DNA of 64,000 bases from Bryobacterales bacterium (lineage in GTDB: Bacteria; Acidobacteriota; Terriglobia; Bryobacterales; UBA6623), in the NCBI GenBank assembly GCA_022823865.1, contig JAJEHF010000207.1:39735-103734 (forward strand), read 5' to 3'. The notes under the pieces were generated by a model. That model was not told the origin of the DNA. It saw only the letters and a program-made list of their open reading frames with translations, and made no database searches. Within the stretch, counting starts at the first letter, position 1; each line of letters begins with the position of its first letter. Below, one piece after another: positions 27,713 through 37,648 of the stretch. Position numbers and translations under genes: made by a program.

Positions 27713-29425
27713 ATGCGCTGGAACAGCCTGTTTATTCCGACGTTGCGCGATGCGCCGTCCGACGCCGAGGTCGTGAGCCACAAGCTGCTCTTGCGGGCGG
27801 GCTACGTGCGCCAGCTCTCGGCCGGGCTGTACTGCTACCTGTACCTCGCCCAGCGGAGCCTGCGCAAGATCGAGCGCATCATTCGCGAGGAGATGGACGC
27901 CATCGGGGCGCAGGAGATCTATACGCCGGAGCTCCATCCGGCAGAAATCTGGAAAGAGAGCGGGCGGTGGGACGCGATCGGCGACGACATGTTCCGGCTC
28001 AAGGACCGCTTCGGCAGGGAGCACTGCTTGGGGATGACCGAGGAGGAAGTCGTCACCTTCATCGCCCGCGGCGAGTTGCGCAGCTACAAGCAACTGCCGC
28101 AGATCTGGTACCAGATCCAAGCGAAGTTTCGCGACGAGCCGAGGCCCAAGGCGGGCCTGATGCGCGTGAGGCGCTTCACCATGAAGGACTCCTACACGTT
28201 CGACATGGACAGCGCGGGCCTCGACGCCGCTTACCAGCGCCACTACGCTGCCTACTGCCGCATCTTTGACCGCTGCGGATTGGAGTACTTGCCCGTCGAC
28301 GCGCATTCCGGCGCGATGGGCGGCAGCGAGTCGTGCGAATTCATGGTGCCGTCCCCCGCAGGCGAGGATTGGCTGATCGAGTGCCCCGCCTCTGGCTATC
28401 GCGCCAATTTGGAGAAAGCGGTGACCCTGCCGCGGCCGCCTTCCGTGCCGGACCCGGAAGGCGACGCCTTGCCCGAGGAGTTCGCCACGCCGGGCAGGAA
28501 GACGATCGAGGAAGTGTCCGAATTCGACGGCCTGCCCGCGTCGTCGCATATCAAGGCGTTGGTGATGGTCGCTCAGGGCAAGCCCTTGATGGCGTTGTTG
28601 CGCGGAGACCACCAGCTCAGCGAGACAAAGCTCGCGGGCGAGGCGCAGGATCCAGACGTCCGGCCCGCCCATCCCGCCGAAATCGAGCAGTGGCTCGGGG
28701 CCGAAGCGGGCTTCATCGGTCCGGTCGGGGCCGGCGAAATCACACTGCTCGCAGACAAGTCCCTGGAGGGGCGCCGCAACCTGATCGCCGGTGCCAACAA
28801 GGCCGACACGCACTTGCGAAACGTCACGCCCGGGCGCGACTTCCGGGCGCGCTACGCGGACCTGCGCGAGGCCGAGGACGGCGATATCGACGTGGCCTCG
28901 GGGCAGCCTGTGAGGCGACGCAAGGCCATCGAAGTCGGACACATCTTCAAGCTGGGCTACAAGTACTCAGAATCCATGGGCCTTTCGGTCCTGGACGAGA
29001 ACGGCAAGGCCGTCACCCCGATCATGGGTTCGTACGGCATCGGGGTCGAGCGCGTCCTAACCGGCGCGATCGAGCAGAACCACGACGATGCCGGGATGGC
29101 GCTGCCGGTCTCGATCGCCCCGTTCGAGGCAGTGATCACGCCGGTCAACCTCAAGAACGAGGACCAGCGGCGGGCGGCGGAGAAGCTCTATGCCGAACTG
29201 CGCAAGGCTGGCGTCGACGTCCTGCTGGACGACCGGGCCGAGCGCGCTGGCGTCAAGTTCAAGGACGCTGACCTGATTGGGATCCCGTATCGGATCACGG
29301 TGGGTCGAAACATCGCGGAGGGCTTGGTGGAATTGGCCGAGCGCAGCACGGGACGCTCCGAGAATGCTAATATCGAAGAGATAGCGAAACTGCTGGTTGG
29401 CCGGATCAGCGAGGCCGCGGCCTAG
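27713..29425 (+). CDS. proS: prolyl-tRNA synthetase (bacterial type, with editing domain)
   Basis: A 570-residue class II synthetase that charges tRNA-Pro. Motif 1 region: LLLRAGYVRQLSAGLYCYL. Motif 2: AKFRDEPRPKAGLMRVRRFTMKDSYTF, intact at FRDE; the commoner RxEF or RQF triplet reads RRF here. The YbaK-like editing insertion spans about 225-385 (SSHIKALVMVAQGKPLMALLRGDHQLSETKL). Motif 3 is SYGIGVERVLTGAIEQ, and the C-terminal anticodon-binding domain starts at VSIAPFEAVITPVN. Length and order match the E. coli-type enzyme. ATG 27713 gives the standard N-terminus (MRWNSLFIPTLRDAPSDAE). Confidence 0.97.
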   Translation: MRWNSLFIPTLRDAPSDAEVVSHKLLLRAGYVRQLSAGLYCYLYLAQRSLRKIERIIREEMDAIGAQEIYTPELHPAEIWKESGRWDAIGDDMFRLKDRFGREHCLGMTEEEVVTFIARGELRSYKQLPQIWYQIQAKFRDEPRPKAGLMRVRRFTMKDSYTFDMDSAGLDAAYQRHYAAYCRIFDRCGLEYLPVDAHSGAMGGSESCEFMVPSPAGEDWLIECPASGYRANLEKAVTLPRPPSVPDPEGDALPEEFATPGRKTIEEVSEFDGLPASSHIKALVMVAQGKPLMALLRGDHQLSETKLAGEAQDPDVRPAHPAEIEQWLGAEAGFIGPVGAGEITLLADKSLEGRRNLIAGANKADTHLRNVTPGRDFRARYADLREAEDGDIDVASGQPVRRRKAIEVGHIFKLGYKYSESMGLSVLDENGKAVTPIMGSYGIGVERVLTGAIEQNHDDAGMALPVSIAPFEAVITPVNLKNEDQRRAAEKLYAELRKAGVDVLLDDRAERAGVKFKDADLIGIPYRITVGRNIAEGLVELAERSTGRSENANIEEIAKLLVGRISEAAA

Positions 29426-29577
29426 CGCCGGCAGGCGGGCACGGGCGCGAAACGGACGCAGCTGGAGTTGCGTCAAAACGTTAGAGCGCCGCCCGTTTCC
29501 GAAGGCGCTGGCCGAGCCGTGCGGCCGACAGCAGTCGCTTGAGCCGGAGAATCGCCTCTCATCGGGCGCACCGCAGC

Positions 29578-32133
29578 ATGACCACTGCGAAGAAGGGCCA
29601 ACCGGGACCGAGCGGGGCCCGGCATCGGGGGGCCAAGCTGCGCTTTCGTCTCGGCTTCCTCAACCGCATCGCCCGATTCGTGCGGACTCCGCTCGGAACC
29701 GTCTTGCTGGGCGTGTGCCTGGTCGCCGGCGTGGTCGGCGGGGTGGTGTACAACCATTTCTACTGGAAGTACAGCGCCATCATTGACTTGCGCCTCGATG
29801 GCGGCGCGTTCGACCGGACTGCCCGCTTCTTGGCCACGCCTCGCACGATTTCTATCGGCGACCCGGGGACCATGGCGGCAATCGCTCGCAACCTGCGAGC
29901 CGCCGGCTACACGCGCGATCCGGAAAACCGCGTCGGCTGGTACGAACTTGGCGACGACCACATCGAGATCCACCCCGGCCCGCTGTCGCACTTCACGCCC
30001 GACCCCGCCCGAATCTCTGTCGAAGACTCCCACATCGCCGAGATTGTCCTGACAGACACCGGCGAGAAGTTGGAGGCGTACCAGATCGAGCCCGAGCTGA
30101 TCACGAACCAGTTCGACCAAGAACGCTCCAAGCGTCGGCTGTTCAAGTTCAGCGACTACCCCCAGCACCTGATCGATGCGGTCATTGCGATCGAGGACCA
30201 CCGGTTCTACTCGCACCACGGCATCGACTTCATCCGCACTACCGGAGCGGCGATCGAGGGCCTGCGGGAGTGGAAGCGGCCCAGGGGAACGTCAACGCTG
30301 AGCCAGCAGCTCGCCCGCAACTTCTTCCTCACGAGGGAAACGACGGTGAAGCGCAAGCTTGCCGAGGCCATGATCGCCATCCAGCTCGAGGGTCGGCTGA
30401 CCAAGCAGCAGATCTTCGAGAACTACTCGAACCAAGTCTTCATGGGCCGGCAGGGCAGCTTCAACGTCCACGGCTTCGGGGAGGCTGCGCGGGGCTTCTT
30501 CGACAAGGACGTGCGAGACGTGACCCTGCCCGAGGCGGCCCTGATGGCCGGCTTGCCGCAAGGGCCTAGCTACCTCAACCCGTACCGCTACCCCGAGCGG
30601 GCCAAGTTCCGGCGCAACCAGGTGCTGTCGGCAATGCTGCGCGAGGGCTTCATCGACGACGCGACTTTCGAAGAGGCCTCGGCCGCGGAGATCGAGCTGT
30701 CGCGCGGGCACATGGAGTCGCGCGACGCGCCGTACTACATCGACTTGGTCAACAAGAGCCTCAAGGGCCATTTCGAGACAGACGATCTCGTCACGAAGAA
30801 CTACTGGGTGTACACCACGCTGGACAAGCAGCTGCAGGAATTCGCCGTCGAAGCCGTCCGCGAGGGCATGAAGCTCGTGGATGAACGCATCGCGCGGCAG
30901 CGCCGCTACCGCGACCAGGAGCCCCCGCGGGCGCAGGTAGCGCTGGTCGCGATGGACCCGCGCACGGGCGAAATCAAGGCGGTTGTAGGCGGACGGGACT
31001 ACGGCGGGAGCCAGCTCAACCGCGCGCTGGCGAAGCGCCAGCCGGGTTCGGTCTTCAAGCCGTTCGTGTTCGCGGCCGCGATGGACACCGTCTTGGACCG
31101 CGAGCGCCAGCTGACCATCGACCGCGGCTACGGCCACGCGCTGCCCGAGTACGCTCGCACGCAGTATCCGCCGCCTCCCGGCGTGCTTACGCCGAGCACT
31201 CTGGTGCTTGACGAGCCCACTTCGTTCGAATTCAGCGAATTGCAGCCGCCCTACGAGCCGTCGAACCACCTTGACCACTACTACGGGCTGATCAGCCTGC
31301 GCTACGCGCTGATGCGCTCGATCAATGTCGCGACAGTGAAGGTGGGGCAGATGGCGGGCTACCAGCGGGTGCTCGATCTTGCCCGCCGCGCTGGCATGGG
31401 AACCGACATCCTGCCGGTTCCTTCCATGTTTCTCGGCACGTACGAGGTGACGCCGGTCGAAGTCGCCGCGGCATACTCGTCATTCGTCAATGGCGGCGTC
31501 CGCGTTGAGCCCCGCTTCGTGCGCTACGTGCGCGACGATGCCGGCGGGACGCTGTACCAGAGCGAGGTCGAACAAAAGCCGGTGATGGACACCCGCGTGG
31601 CCTACATGGTGACGCACATCATGCAAGACGTGATCCGGCACGGCTCGGGCATTCGGGCTCGGTTTACGTACGGCATCACCGATGCCGCGGGCAAGACCGG
31701 TACCGACGATGACGGGTGGTTCGCCGGCTTTACCAACGACCTGATTTGCGTGGTGTGGGTCGGATTCGACGACAACACCGATCTCGCCCTGGAAGGGGCG
31801 CATTCGGCGTTGCCCATCTGGGCGATGTTCATGCAGAAGGTCCGGCAGCTGGCCACGTACGCGAATCCGGGACCTTTCGCAGAGCCCGAGGGCGTCGTGC
31901 GCGTGCCCGTCAGTGCCGTGCAGCGAGTGCTGGCCGACCACTACTGCCAAAACTGCAAGGAAGAGGTCTATGTGGCGGGCACGGAACCCGATACCGCGGA
32001 CACTTCCCGGCACCGGGACGCCCGCCGGAGGGCTGCGTTGCGGGCCGAGTGGGAAGCGAATGCTCCCCCCAAGCGCGGCTTGCTGCGCCGCGTGCTCGGA
32101 GCCGTCAAGGGCGCCGGGGACGCTCAGGAGTGA
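29578..32133 (+). CDS. class A penicillin-binding protein, PBP1B-like
   Basis: An 851-residue bifunctional peptidoglycan synthase. A cytoplasmic basic tail and one membrane helix (TPLGTVLLGVCLVAGVVGGVVYN) are followed by a UB2H-like segment (TMAAIARNLRAAGYTRDPENRVGWYEL) typical of PBP1B. The GT51 glycosyltransferase has IAIEDHRFYSHHGID (catalytic Glu206) and RGTSTLSQQLARN. The transpeptidase carries QPGSVFKPF (Ser491 and Lys494), SIN in MRSINVA and KTGT at about 706-709. It builds glycan strands and cross-links them. ATG 29578 is preferred; a TTG at 29539 would add 13 residues. A Cys pair (YCQNCKEEVY) near the C-terminus is unusual. Confidence 0.95.
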   Translation: MTTAKKGQPGPSGARHRGAKLRFRLGFLNRIARFVRTPLGTVLLGVCLVAGVVGGVVYNHFYWKYSAIIDLRLDGGAFDRTARFLATPRTISIGDPGTMAAIARNLRAAGYTRDPENRVGWYELGDDHIEIHPGPLSHFTPDPARISVEDSHIAEIVLTDTGEKLEAYQIEPELITNQFDQERSKRRLFKFSDYPQHLIDAVIAIEDHRFYSHHGIDFIRTTGAAIEGLREWKRPRGTSTLSQQLARNFFLTRETTVKRKLAEAMIAIQLEGRLTKQQIFENYSNQVFMGRQGSFNVHGFGEAARGFFDKDVRDVTLPEAALMAGLPQGPSYLNPYRYPERAKFRRNQVLSAMLREGFIDDATFEEASAAEIELSRGHMESRDAPYYIDLVNKSLKGHFETDDLVTKNYWVYTTLDKQLQEFAVEAVREGMKLVDERIARQRRYRDQEPPRAQVALVAMDPRTGEIKAVVGGRDYGGSQLNRALAKRQPGSVFKPFVFAAAMDTVLDRERQLTIDRGYGHALPEYARTQYPPPPGVLTPSTLVLDEPTSFEFSELQPPYEPSNHLDHYYGLISLRYALMRSINVATVKVGQMAGYQRVLDLARRAGMGTDILPVPSMFLGTYEVTPVEVAAAYSSFVNGGVRVEPRFVRYVRDDAGGTLYQSEVEQKPVMDTRVAYMVTHIMQDVIRHGSGIRARFTYGITDAAGKTGTDDDGWFAGFTNDLICVVWVGFDDNTDLALEGAHSALPIWAMFMQKVRQLATYANPGPFAEPEGVVRVPVSAVQRVLADHYCQNCKEEVYVAGTEPDTADTSRHRDARRRAALRAEWEANAPPKRGLLRRVLGAVKGAGDAQE

Positions 32134-32160
32134 CCCAGAGTCGGCTGAGCGGACCGAACG

Positions 32161-33654
32161 CTACCAGTGCGCGGGGCGCTGGAAGCCTGGCGGGGGCGTG
32201 ACGTTGGTGGTCTTGCTGCGGATCGGCGGCTCGTGAGCGGCGCTGCCGCTAGCCCCGTGGCGCGGGATCAGCAGTTCCGGCAACCTGGAGATCGTTCCAA
32301 TCGGCCTGGCAGTCGGCGGCAGAGCGATGCCCGGATCGCCCGGCCACATCGGACCGTCGCCCAGAGCCTCGCGCGCGTGCTCCAAGAGCGACTGTAGGCG
32401 CTCTTTCACATCGGGATGGGTCGCGGCCTCGTCGCGGCTCTCGGCGATGTCGGCTTCAAGATTGTAGAGCGTGCCGTCTGTGTGCAGTTTCCACGCTCCG
32501 CTGCGAACGGCGCGCAATTCGTAACCCCGGTAGAAGTAGAAGGCCTCGTAGGGGGAGTCTCGCGTCGTATCGCCCTTGAGCACGCCGGAAATGTCGTGGC
32601 CGTCGATCCGCTCCGCCGGGTAGTCGCCGCCCGCCAGGGTCGCGAACGTTGGCAGGATGTCCATGGTGGTAGCGGTGTCGTCGTACGAAGTGCCGGGCGG
32701 GATCGTGCCGGGCCAGTACGCCACGGTCGGCACGCGCAAGCCTCCTTCGTAGGTGCTGCCCTTGCGTCCGCGCAGGGGGCCTGCGCTGCCTCTTGCGGGC
32801 CCGTTGTCGGAGGTGAAGAATACGAGCGTGTTCTCGGCGATTCCGTGCTCTTCGAGCTTGTCACGGATCTGCCCCACGCTCCAGTCGATCTCCTCGATGC
32901 AGTCGCCGAGGATGCCGTTCTCGGACGTGTCCTTGAATCGCTCGCCCGCCCACAGCGGCACGTGAACCATGGAATGGGGCACGTACAGGAAGAACGGCTG
33001 GGCGTGGTGGCGGTCGATGAAGGAGAGTGCCTCGGCCGTGTACGCGCCGGTGAGGAATGACTGGTCTTCGGGCACCTCGCGGATCACGTCGCCATCGCGC
33101 AGCAACGGCAGCGGTGGGTGGTTGCGAGGATTGAGCGGCATGAACGGGCTCATGTCGTTGGAATACGGCAGGCCGAAGTGGTAGTCGAAGCCGTGATTGT
33201 TGGGCAGGAACTCGGGCTGGTCGCCGAGGTGCCACTTGCCGACGATCCCGGTGGCGTAGCCGCGCTGCTTGAGGACTTCCGCGACCGTGACCTCGTCCGC
33301 GTGGATGCCCTGCGGGTCGCCCGGCATCAGCACGGGGTGCCAGTAGCCGGTCTGCAGCCCGTTGCGAATCGGGTAGGCCCCGGTCAGCAGGGCGGCCCTC
33401 GACGGCGTGCAGACCGGATGGGCGTAGAAGCTTGTGAGCTTCATGCCTTCCGCGGCCATGGCGTCGATGCGAGGCGTGCGATTCTCGCGCGAGCCGAAGG
33501 CCCCGATGTCCCCGTAGCCCATGTCGTCGATGAAGACGAGCACGAAATTCGGTCGATCGCCGGGCTCGCGGCTGGCGGGCGCGGTCGCGCTGCCGCACGC
33601 CAGCGTTGCGACCGCCAGCGCCGTCGCTGTCAGGGCTTGGGAAAGCTCTCGCAT
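32161..33654 (-). CDS. sulfatase (arylsulfatase family), putative lipoprotein
   Basis: A 497-residue exported sulfatase. The hydrophobic N-terminus MRELSQALTATALAVATLACGS ends with Cys20, a possible lipid anchor. Catalytic motifs: FVLVFIDDMGYGDIG (Asp43 and Asp44), formylglycine motif CTPSR (C82), GKWHLGDQPEFLP, HSMVHVPLW, and VFFTSDNGPARGS with the following GRKGSTYEGGLRVP, a standard arylsulfatase A-type layout. It lies 47 bases after etfA on the same strand and converges with the PBP gene. The etf genes give no hint of substrate, so the co-location may be incidental. Confidence 0.92.
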   Translation of the reverse strand: MRELSQALTATALAVATLACGSATAPASREPGDRPNFVLVFIDDMGYGDIGAFGSRENRTPRIDAMAAEGMKLTSFYAHPVCTPSRAALLTGAYPIRNGLQTGYWHPVLMPGDPQGIHADEVTVAEVLKQRGYATGIVGKWHLGDQPEFLPNNHGFDYHFGLPYSNDMSPFMPLNPRNHPPLPLLRDGDVIREVPEDQSFLTGAYTAEALSFIDRHHAQPFFLYVPHSMVHVPLWAGERFKDTSENGILGDCIEEIDWSVGQIRDKLEEHGIAENTLVFFTSDNGPARGSAGPLRGRKGSTYEGGLRVPTVAYWPGTIPPGTSYDDTATTMDILPTFATLAGGDYPAERIDGHDISGVLKGDTTRDSPYEAFYFYRGYELRAVRSGAWKLHTDGTLYNLEADIAESRDEAATHPDVKERLQSLLEHAREALGDGPMWPGDPGIALPPTARPIGTISRLPELLIPRHGASGSAAHEPPIRSKTTNVTPPPGFQRPAHW

Positions 33655-33701
33655 GCCGACCGTATCTTCTCACTCGCCGCCGCGCTGGGGCAACGCCCCG
33701 G

Positions 33702-34682
33702 CTAGTTTGAATCTTCGAGCGCTTCGATCAGCTTCGGCACCACGTCGAACAGGTCGGCCACGATCCCGTAGTCGGCGATCTCGAAGATTGGGGCGCCGGC
33801 ATCCTTGTTGATGGCGACGATCGTCTTGGCGCCCTTCATGCCGACCACGTGCTGGATCGCCCCGGAGATGCCAAGAGCGAGGTAGAGATCTGGCGCGACA
33901 GTCTGCCCTGAACTGCCGATCTGGCGCTCTAGCGGCAGCCAGCCGTTGTCGCAGATCGGGCGGGATGCGGCCAGCTCGCCCCCAAGCGCCTTGGCCAGGG
34001 CCTCGGCCTGCGGGATGTTGTCCGGATCTTGGATGCCGCGCCCGACCGAGACGATGATTGGCGCCGAGCCGAGGTCCACCGCATCCTTGGCGTCCTGATA
34101 CGGAGGTTCCGCCTGGGTCCGTATCACGCTGGCATCCAGCGACACCGCGAGGTTGCGAATGGGGGCTGGCGCCGGGCCCTCGGCCACCGCGTCGGCCCGG
34201 TACGCGCCGGATTGCACGGACACGAAGTGGGGCGGCTGGCCGGATGCAGACACGTCGGCGTGCAGCTTGCCCTGGAACAGCTGCCTGACGAAGATCGGCG
34301 CGCCGCCGTCGAATCGCATGTCAACGATATCGCTGACGAAGCACCCTCCGAGCGATGCGGCCAGCTTTGGGACCAGGTCGCGCACTTGGTAGGTATGCGG
34401 GAAGAGGACCAGGCCGGGCTTGACCTGCTCGACCGCTTGGCGCAGTGCCGACGCGAAGCCGTCCGGGCTGTACTGGGCCAACTCGGGACTGTCGATCGCG
34501 ACGACCTCCGAGACTCGCTTGCTGGCAAGTTCGGCTGCGAGTTGTCCGACGCCCGATCCGACGACGGCGGCAACCAGTGGCGTGTCGATGCCGGCCGCGG
34601 CTGCCTGGGCCGCCGCCAGGGCTTCGAACGACATGCGGTGCCACTTGCCGCCCTGCTGTTCAGTGACCAGTAGGATGCTCAT
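33702..34682 (-). CDS. etfA: electron transfer flavoprotein alpha subunit
   Basis: A 326-residue EtfA. The C-terminal FAD domain is clear: [80 protein letters not shown], including the conserved Arg/Gly FAD loop and the SGAIQH segment. The N-terminal domain is the usual alpha/beta fold paired with EtfB. Its ATG overlaps the etfB stop by four bases (ATGA). EtfAB carries electrons from acyl-CoA and other dehydrogenases to an ETF:quinone oxidoreductase. Confidence 0.96.
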   Translation of the reverse strand: MSILLVTEQQGGKWHRMSFEALAAAQAAAAGIDTPLVAAVVGSGVGQLAAELASKRVSEVVAIDSPELAQYSPDGFASALRQAVEQVKPGLVLFPHTYQVRDLVPKLAASLGGCFVSDIVDMRFDGGAPIFVRQLFQGKLHADVSASGQPPHFVSVQSGAYRADAVAEGPAPAPIRNLAVSLDASVIRTQAEPPYQDAKDAVDLGSAPIIVSVGRGIQDPDNIPQAEALAKALGGELAASRPICDNGWLPLERQIGSSGQTVAPDLYLALGISGAIQHVVGMKGAKTIVAINKDAGAPIFEIADYGIVADLFDVVPKLIEALEDSN

Positions 34683-35449
34683 ATCACTCGCGCCTCGAAC
34701 CGAAGCTTGTTGAGGAGCTCGTCGGCGACCTCGCGGCTGCCGCCCTCCAAGAACACGGTCTGTTTCGCTTGCTGCGGCTGGTAGAGTCGCCGAACGCTCT
34801 GCTGCGCCGTGATCTCGATGCCCAGTTCGTCGGTCGTGTAGCGCTGGAGCGGCTTCTTGCGGGCCCGCTTGATCCCCATCAGGGTGGCGTAGCGCACTTT
34901 GTTGATGCCGCTTTGGATCGTCAGCAGGGCCGGCTGGGGCAACGTGACCGTCTGGAACCAGCCAGCCTCCAGCTCGCGCTTGCAGCGCAGCTGCGAGCCC
35001 GAAGCGTCAATCTCCATGATGATCGTGGCATGCGGCAGGCCGAGTTTTTCGGCGAGGATCACGCCAGTCTGGCCAAAGCCCGAATCGTCGGACTGCAGGC
35101 CGGTCAGGATCAGGTCGTGCCGCTCCCGGCCGATGGCCGCGGCAAGCGCGGCCGCGGTTGCGTGAGTGTCGGCTTCGACGAAGCGATCGTCTTCGATGTG
35201 GATGCCTCGGTCGGCTCCCTTGGCGAGCGCTTCGCGCAGCGTGGAGGCAGACCGCGCCGGGCCGGCAGTCACGGCCACGACCTCTCCGCCGTGCTTCTCC
35301 TTGAGCCGCAACGCCTCTTCGAGCGCGTAGGTGTCCGGCTCGTTCATCTCGAAGGTCAGGCCATCGTCGCGCACCCATGTCGCGCCCTCGTCAAGGCGGA
35401 TCACGGAGTCTCGCGCCATGACCTGCTTGACGCAGACAAAGATATTCAT
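34679..35449 (-). CDS. etfB: electron transfer flavoprotein beta subunit
   Basis: A 256-residue EtfB. It begins MNIFVCVKQVMARDSVIRLDEG and contains FEMNEPDTYALEEALRLKEKHGGEVVAVTAGP, DLILTGLQSDDSGFGQTGVILAEKLGLPHAT, and the C-terminal signature GINKVRYATLMGIKRARKKPL that contacts partner dehydrogenases. It is the first gene of the etfBA pair, with a four-base overlap, and lies 62 bases downstream of fabF. Co-location with acpP-fabF suggests a lipid or acyl-CoA metabolism unit. Confidence 0.96.
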   Translation of the reverse strand: MNIFVCVKQVMARDSVIRLDEGATWVRDDGLTFEMNEPDTYALEEALRLKEKHGGEVVAVTAGPARSASTLREALAKGADRGIHIEDDRFVEADTHATAAALAAAIGRERHDLILTGLQSDDSGFGQTGVILAEKLGLPHATIIMEIDASGSQLRCKRELEAGWFQTVTLPQPALLTIQSGINKVRYATLMGIKRARKKPLQRYTTDELGIEITAQQSVRRLYQPQQAKQTVFLEGGSREVADELLNKLRFEARVI

Positions 35450-35511
35450 GGTGCAGAGGGGAGCGCGGCCTCAAGGCCGCCCAATCAGCAATTCTAGCAA
35501 TCGGGGCCCGA

Positions 35512-36753
35512 TCAGCCGCTGTAGCGCCGGAAGACCAGAGCACCGTTGGTGCCGCCGAATCCGAACGAGTTGCTCAGGGCGTACTCGATTTCCATCGGAC
35601 GGGCCTTGCCCGGCACGTAGTCCAGATTGCAGCCCTCGCCGGGACGTTGCAGATTGATCGTTGGCGGCGCGATCTGGTCGCGCACCGCCAGCGCCGAGAA
35701 GCCGGCTTCCAGGCCGCCGGCGCCGCCGAGGAGGTGTCCGGTCATGGACTTGGTCGAGCTGACCGCCACCTTGCCGGCGTCCTTGCCGAAGAGCCGCTCG
35801 ATCGCGCGGGACTCGATCACGTCGCCGACTGGCGTCGAGGTGCCGTGGGAGTTGATGTAGGAGACGTCGGAGGCGGAAACGCCCGCATCCTCGAGAGCGC
35901 TGCGCATGACGCGCTCGGCTCCCTCCCCGTCCTCGGCCGGAGAAGTGATGTGGTACGCGTCGCCGCTCATGCCGTAGCCGACCATCTCAGCCATGATCGG
36001 GGCTCCGCGACGCTGTGCCGATTCGAGCTCCTCCAGCACCAGCAGGCCGGCCCCTTCGCCGACCACGAAGCCATCGCGGTCGGCATCCCATGGCCGGCTG
36101 GCTGTTTCGGGGCAGTCATTGCGAGTGGATAGGGCCTTCATGGCCGCGAAGCCGGCGATGCTCATCGGCGTGATCGCCGCTTCCGCGCCCCCGCAGATCA
36201 TGGCGTCGGCGTATCCGTTCTGAATCAGGCGAAACGAGTCGCCGACCGCGTGAGCGCCGCTGGTGCAGGCGGTCGCCGTGGCGGAGTTCGGGCCCTTGGC
36301 GTTCCAGCGAATCGAGACGTTGCCCGAGGCCAGGTTGACCACCGTGGCCGGGATAAAGAAGGGCGTCACGCGACGCGGCCCGGCGCTGAGCAGCTTTGCG
36401 TGCTCGCGCTCGATGATGTCGAAGCCGCCGATGCCGCTGCCCACGTACACGCCGACGCGCGGCGACAGGGCCGGCGTGATCTCCAGGCCCGCCATCCCCA
36501 TCGCGAAATCGCTGGCCGCGATCGCGAAGAAGATGAAGCGCGCCATCTTGCGCAGGTCCTTGGCCGTGACGAAGTCCCGCGGGTCGAAGCCCTTCACCTC
36601 GCCCGCGATCTGGCAGGCGTAGGCGCTGGCATCGAAGTGGGTGATGCGCTCGATCCCGTTGCATCCGCGCAGGATCGCGGACCAGCAAGCCTCCGTGCCC
36701 ACCCCCACGGGGGAGACGAGGCCCACACCTGTAACGACGACTCGCCTTGCCAA
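35512..36753 (-). CDS. fabF: beta-ketoacyl-ACP synthase II
   Basis: A 413-residue FabF that condenses malonyl-ACP with acyl-ACP in fatty-acid elongation. The Cys-His-His triad is visible: C163 in TATACTSGAHA, His in YINSHGTSTPVGD and His in STKSMTGHLLGGAG. The C-terminal SFGFGGTNGALVFRR is typical. The start is TTG at 36753, the only position giving the standard MARRVVVTGVG N-terminus; AGGGG lies seven bases upstream. It follows acpP by 11 bases, the usual acpP-fabF order. Confidence 0.97.
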   Translation of the reverse strand: MARRVVVTGVGLVSPVGVGTEACWSAILRGCNGIERITHFDASAYACQIAGEVKGFDPRDFVTAKDLRKMARFIFFAIAASDFAMGMAGLEITPALSPRVGVYVGSGIGGFDIIEREHAKLLSAGPRRVTPFFIPATVVNLASGNVSIRWNAKGPNSATATACTSGAHAVGDSFRLIQNGYADAMICGGAEAAITPMSIAGFAAMKALSTRNDCPETASRPWDADRDGFVVGEGAGLLVLEELESAQRRGAPIMAEMVGYGMSGDAYHITSPAEDGEGAERVMRSALEDAGVSASDVSYINSHGTSTPVGDVIESRAIERLFGKDAGKVAVSSTKSMTGHLLGGAGGLEAGFSALAVRDQIAPPTINLQRPGEGCNLDYVPGKARPMEIEYALSNSFGFGGTNGALVFRRYSG

Positions 36754-36764
36754 CAGTGCCCCTG

Positions 36765-37004
36765 TTATTCGTCCGACGTGGCCGCTTCGATGTACTTGAT
36801 CGCGTCGCCGACGGTGCGGATGCCCTCGGCTTGGTCGTCGGGGATTTCGATATCGAAACCCTCCTCAAACGCCATGATCAGCTCGACGATATCGAGCGAG
36901 TCGGCGTTGAGGGTCTCTTGGAATTTCGCCTCGGGAGTCACCTGCGACTCCTCGACGCTGAGTTGCTCGCAGATGATTTCGGTGACCTTCTTCTCAATGT
37001 CCAT
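36765..37004 (-). CDS. acpP: acyl carrier protein
   Basis: A 79-residue acidic carrier: [48 protein letters not shown]. Ser36 in DSL receives 4'-phosphopantetheine. The C-terminus ([19 protein letters not shown]) is the normal fourth helix. ATG 37004 is preceded by AGGAG with six bases of spacing, and the longer open frame upstream is not ACP-like. It carries growing acyl chains for the FabF encoded next. Confidence 0.98.
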   Translation of the reverse strand: MDIEKKVTEIICEQLSVEESQVTPEAKFQETLNADSLDIVELIMAFEEGFDIEIPDDQAEGIRTVGDAIKYIEAATSDE

Positions 37005-37101
37005 AGTTGCTCCTGTTGCGGGCAGCCGTAACCCCATCAAAGGGGCTGGGGCGGCCAGCGGCACGACTTCGCGGTTGCGCGCCCGTGCAGCGGGCTGCGC
37101 A

Positions 37102-37428
37102 CTACAAGCTCAAGACGTAGGCTGTGATGTCGCTCTTCTCCTCGTCGCTGAGCATCTGCTCGAACGCGGGCATGCCGTTGCCGCCCTTGTTCAGGTTCTC
37201 GAGGACATTCTCCAAGGTGGCCTCCTTGCCGCTCGGCAGCGTGCCTTCCTTGATGCCGGCCAAGCCGGGTCCGATCTTCTTCTCAGCGCTGTCCTCGAAG
37301 TGACAGACCAGACAGCGCTGCTGGAATGCTTCCTTGCCCTTGGCGACGTCGCCAGGCTGGTCGTCGGCCACAGCCCCGCCGACAACGAATAGCGCCGCGC
37401 TCAAGAGCGCGAGAGTTACCCTAGACAT
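37102..37428 (-). CDS. small exported mono-haem cytochrome c
   Basis: A 108-residue class I cytochrome c. A signal peptide ([21 protein letters not shown]) is followed by haem motif CLVCH (Cys39, Cys42 and His43), [16 protein letters not shown] and a distal Met in [26 protein letters not shown], the classic KxxDITAYV ending. It probably shuttles electrons in the periplasm. ATG 37428 is chosen because it places the signal sequence directly at the N-terminus. It stands 97 bases upstream of acpP; its redox partner is unknown. Confidence 0.93.
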   Translation of the reverse strand: MSRVTLALLSAALFVVGGAVADDQPGDVAKGKEAFQQRCLVCHFEDSAEKKIGPGLAGIKEGTLPSGKEATLENVLENLNKGGNGMPAFEQMLSDEEKSDITAYVLSL

Positions 37429-37633
37429 GCTTGTGCATGAACCTCCCACTTCCAGTCTAGCGCAGTGCGGCGGCGGCAATCGACCAAGGCGCTGAGGGCC
37501 CAGCGCGAGTGGCGGGCCCGGTTCTTCAATCCTACCAGCATGTGCGTATCGAGCGCGGTCCGCCAGGGCTGCGGGGCGTTGTCGCGGCGGCGCGGCAGCC
37601 GCGGGAGATACCGAGTCAGGGCTCGCGGGGCTT

Positions 37634-37639
37634 TATGAT
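37634..37639 (+). promoter_or_regulatory. -10-like element just before the beta-lactamase-fold gene
   Basis: TATGAT, five of six bases matching the sigma-70 -10, nine bases before the ATG at 37649. No -35 match is seen 17 bases upstream. Transcription would begin at or next to the start codon, which suits the absence of a ribosome binding site. Confidence 0.35.
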
Positions 37640-37648
37640 GTTGTGGTC

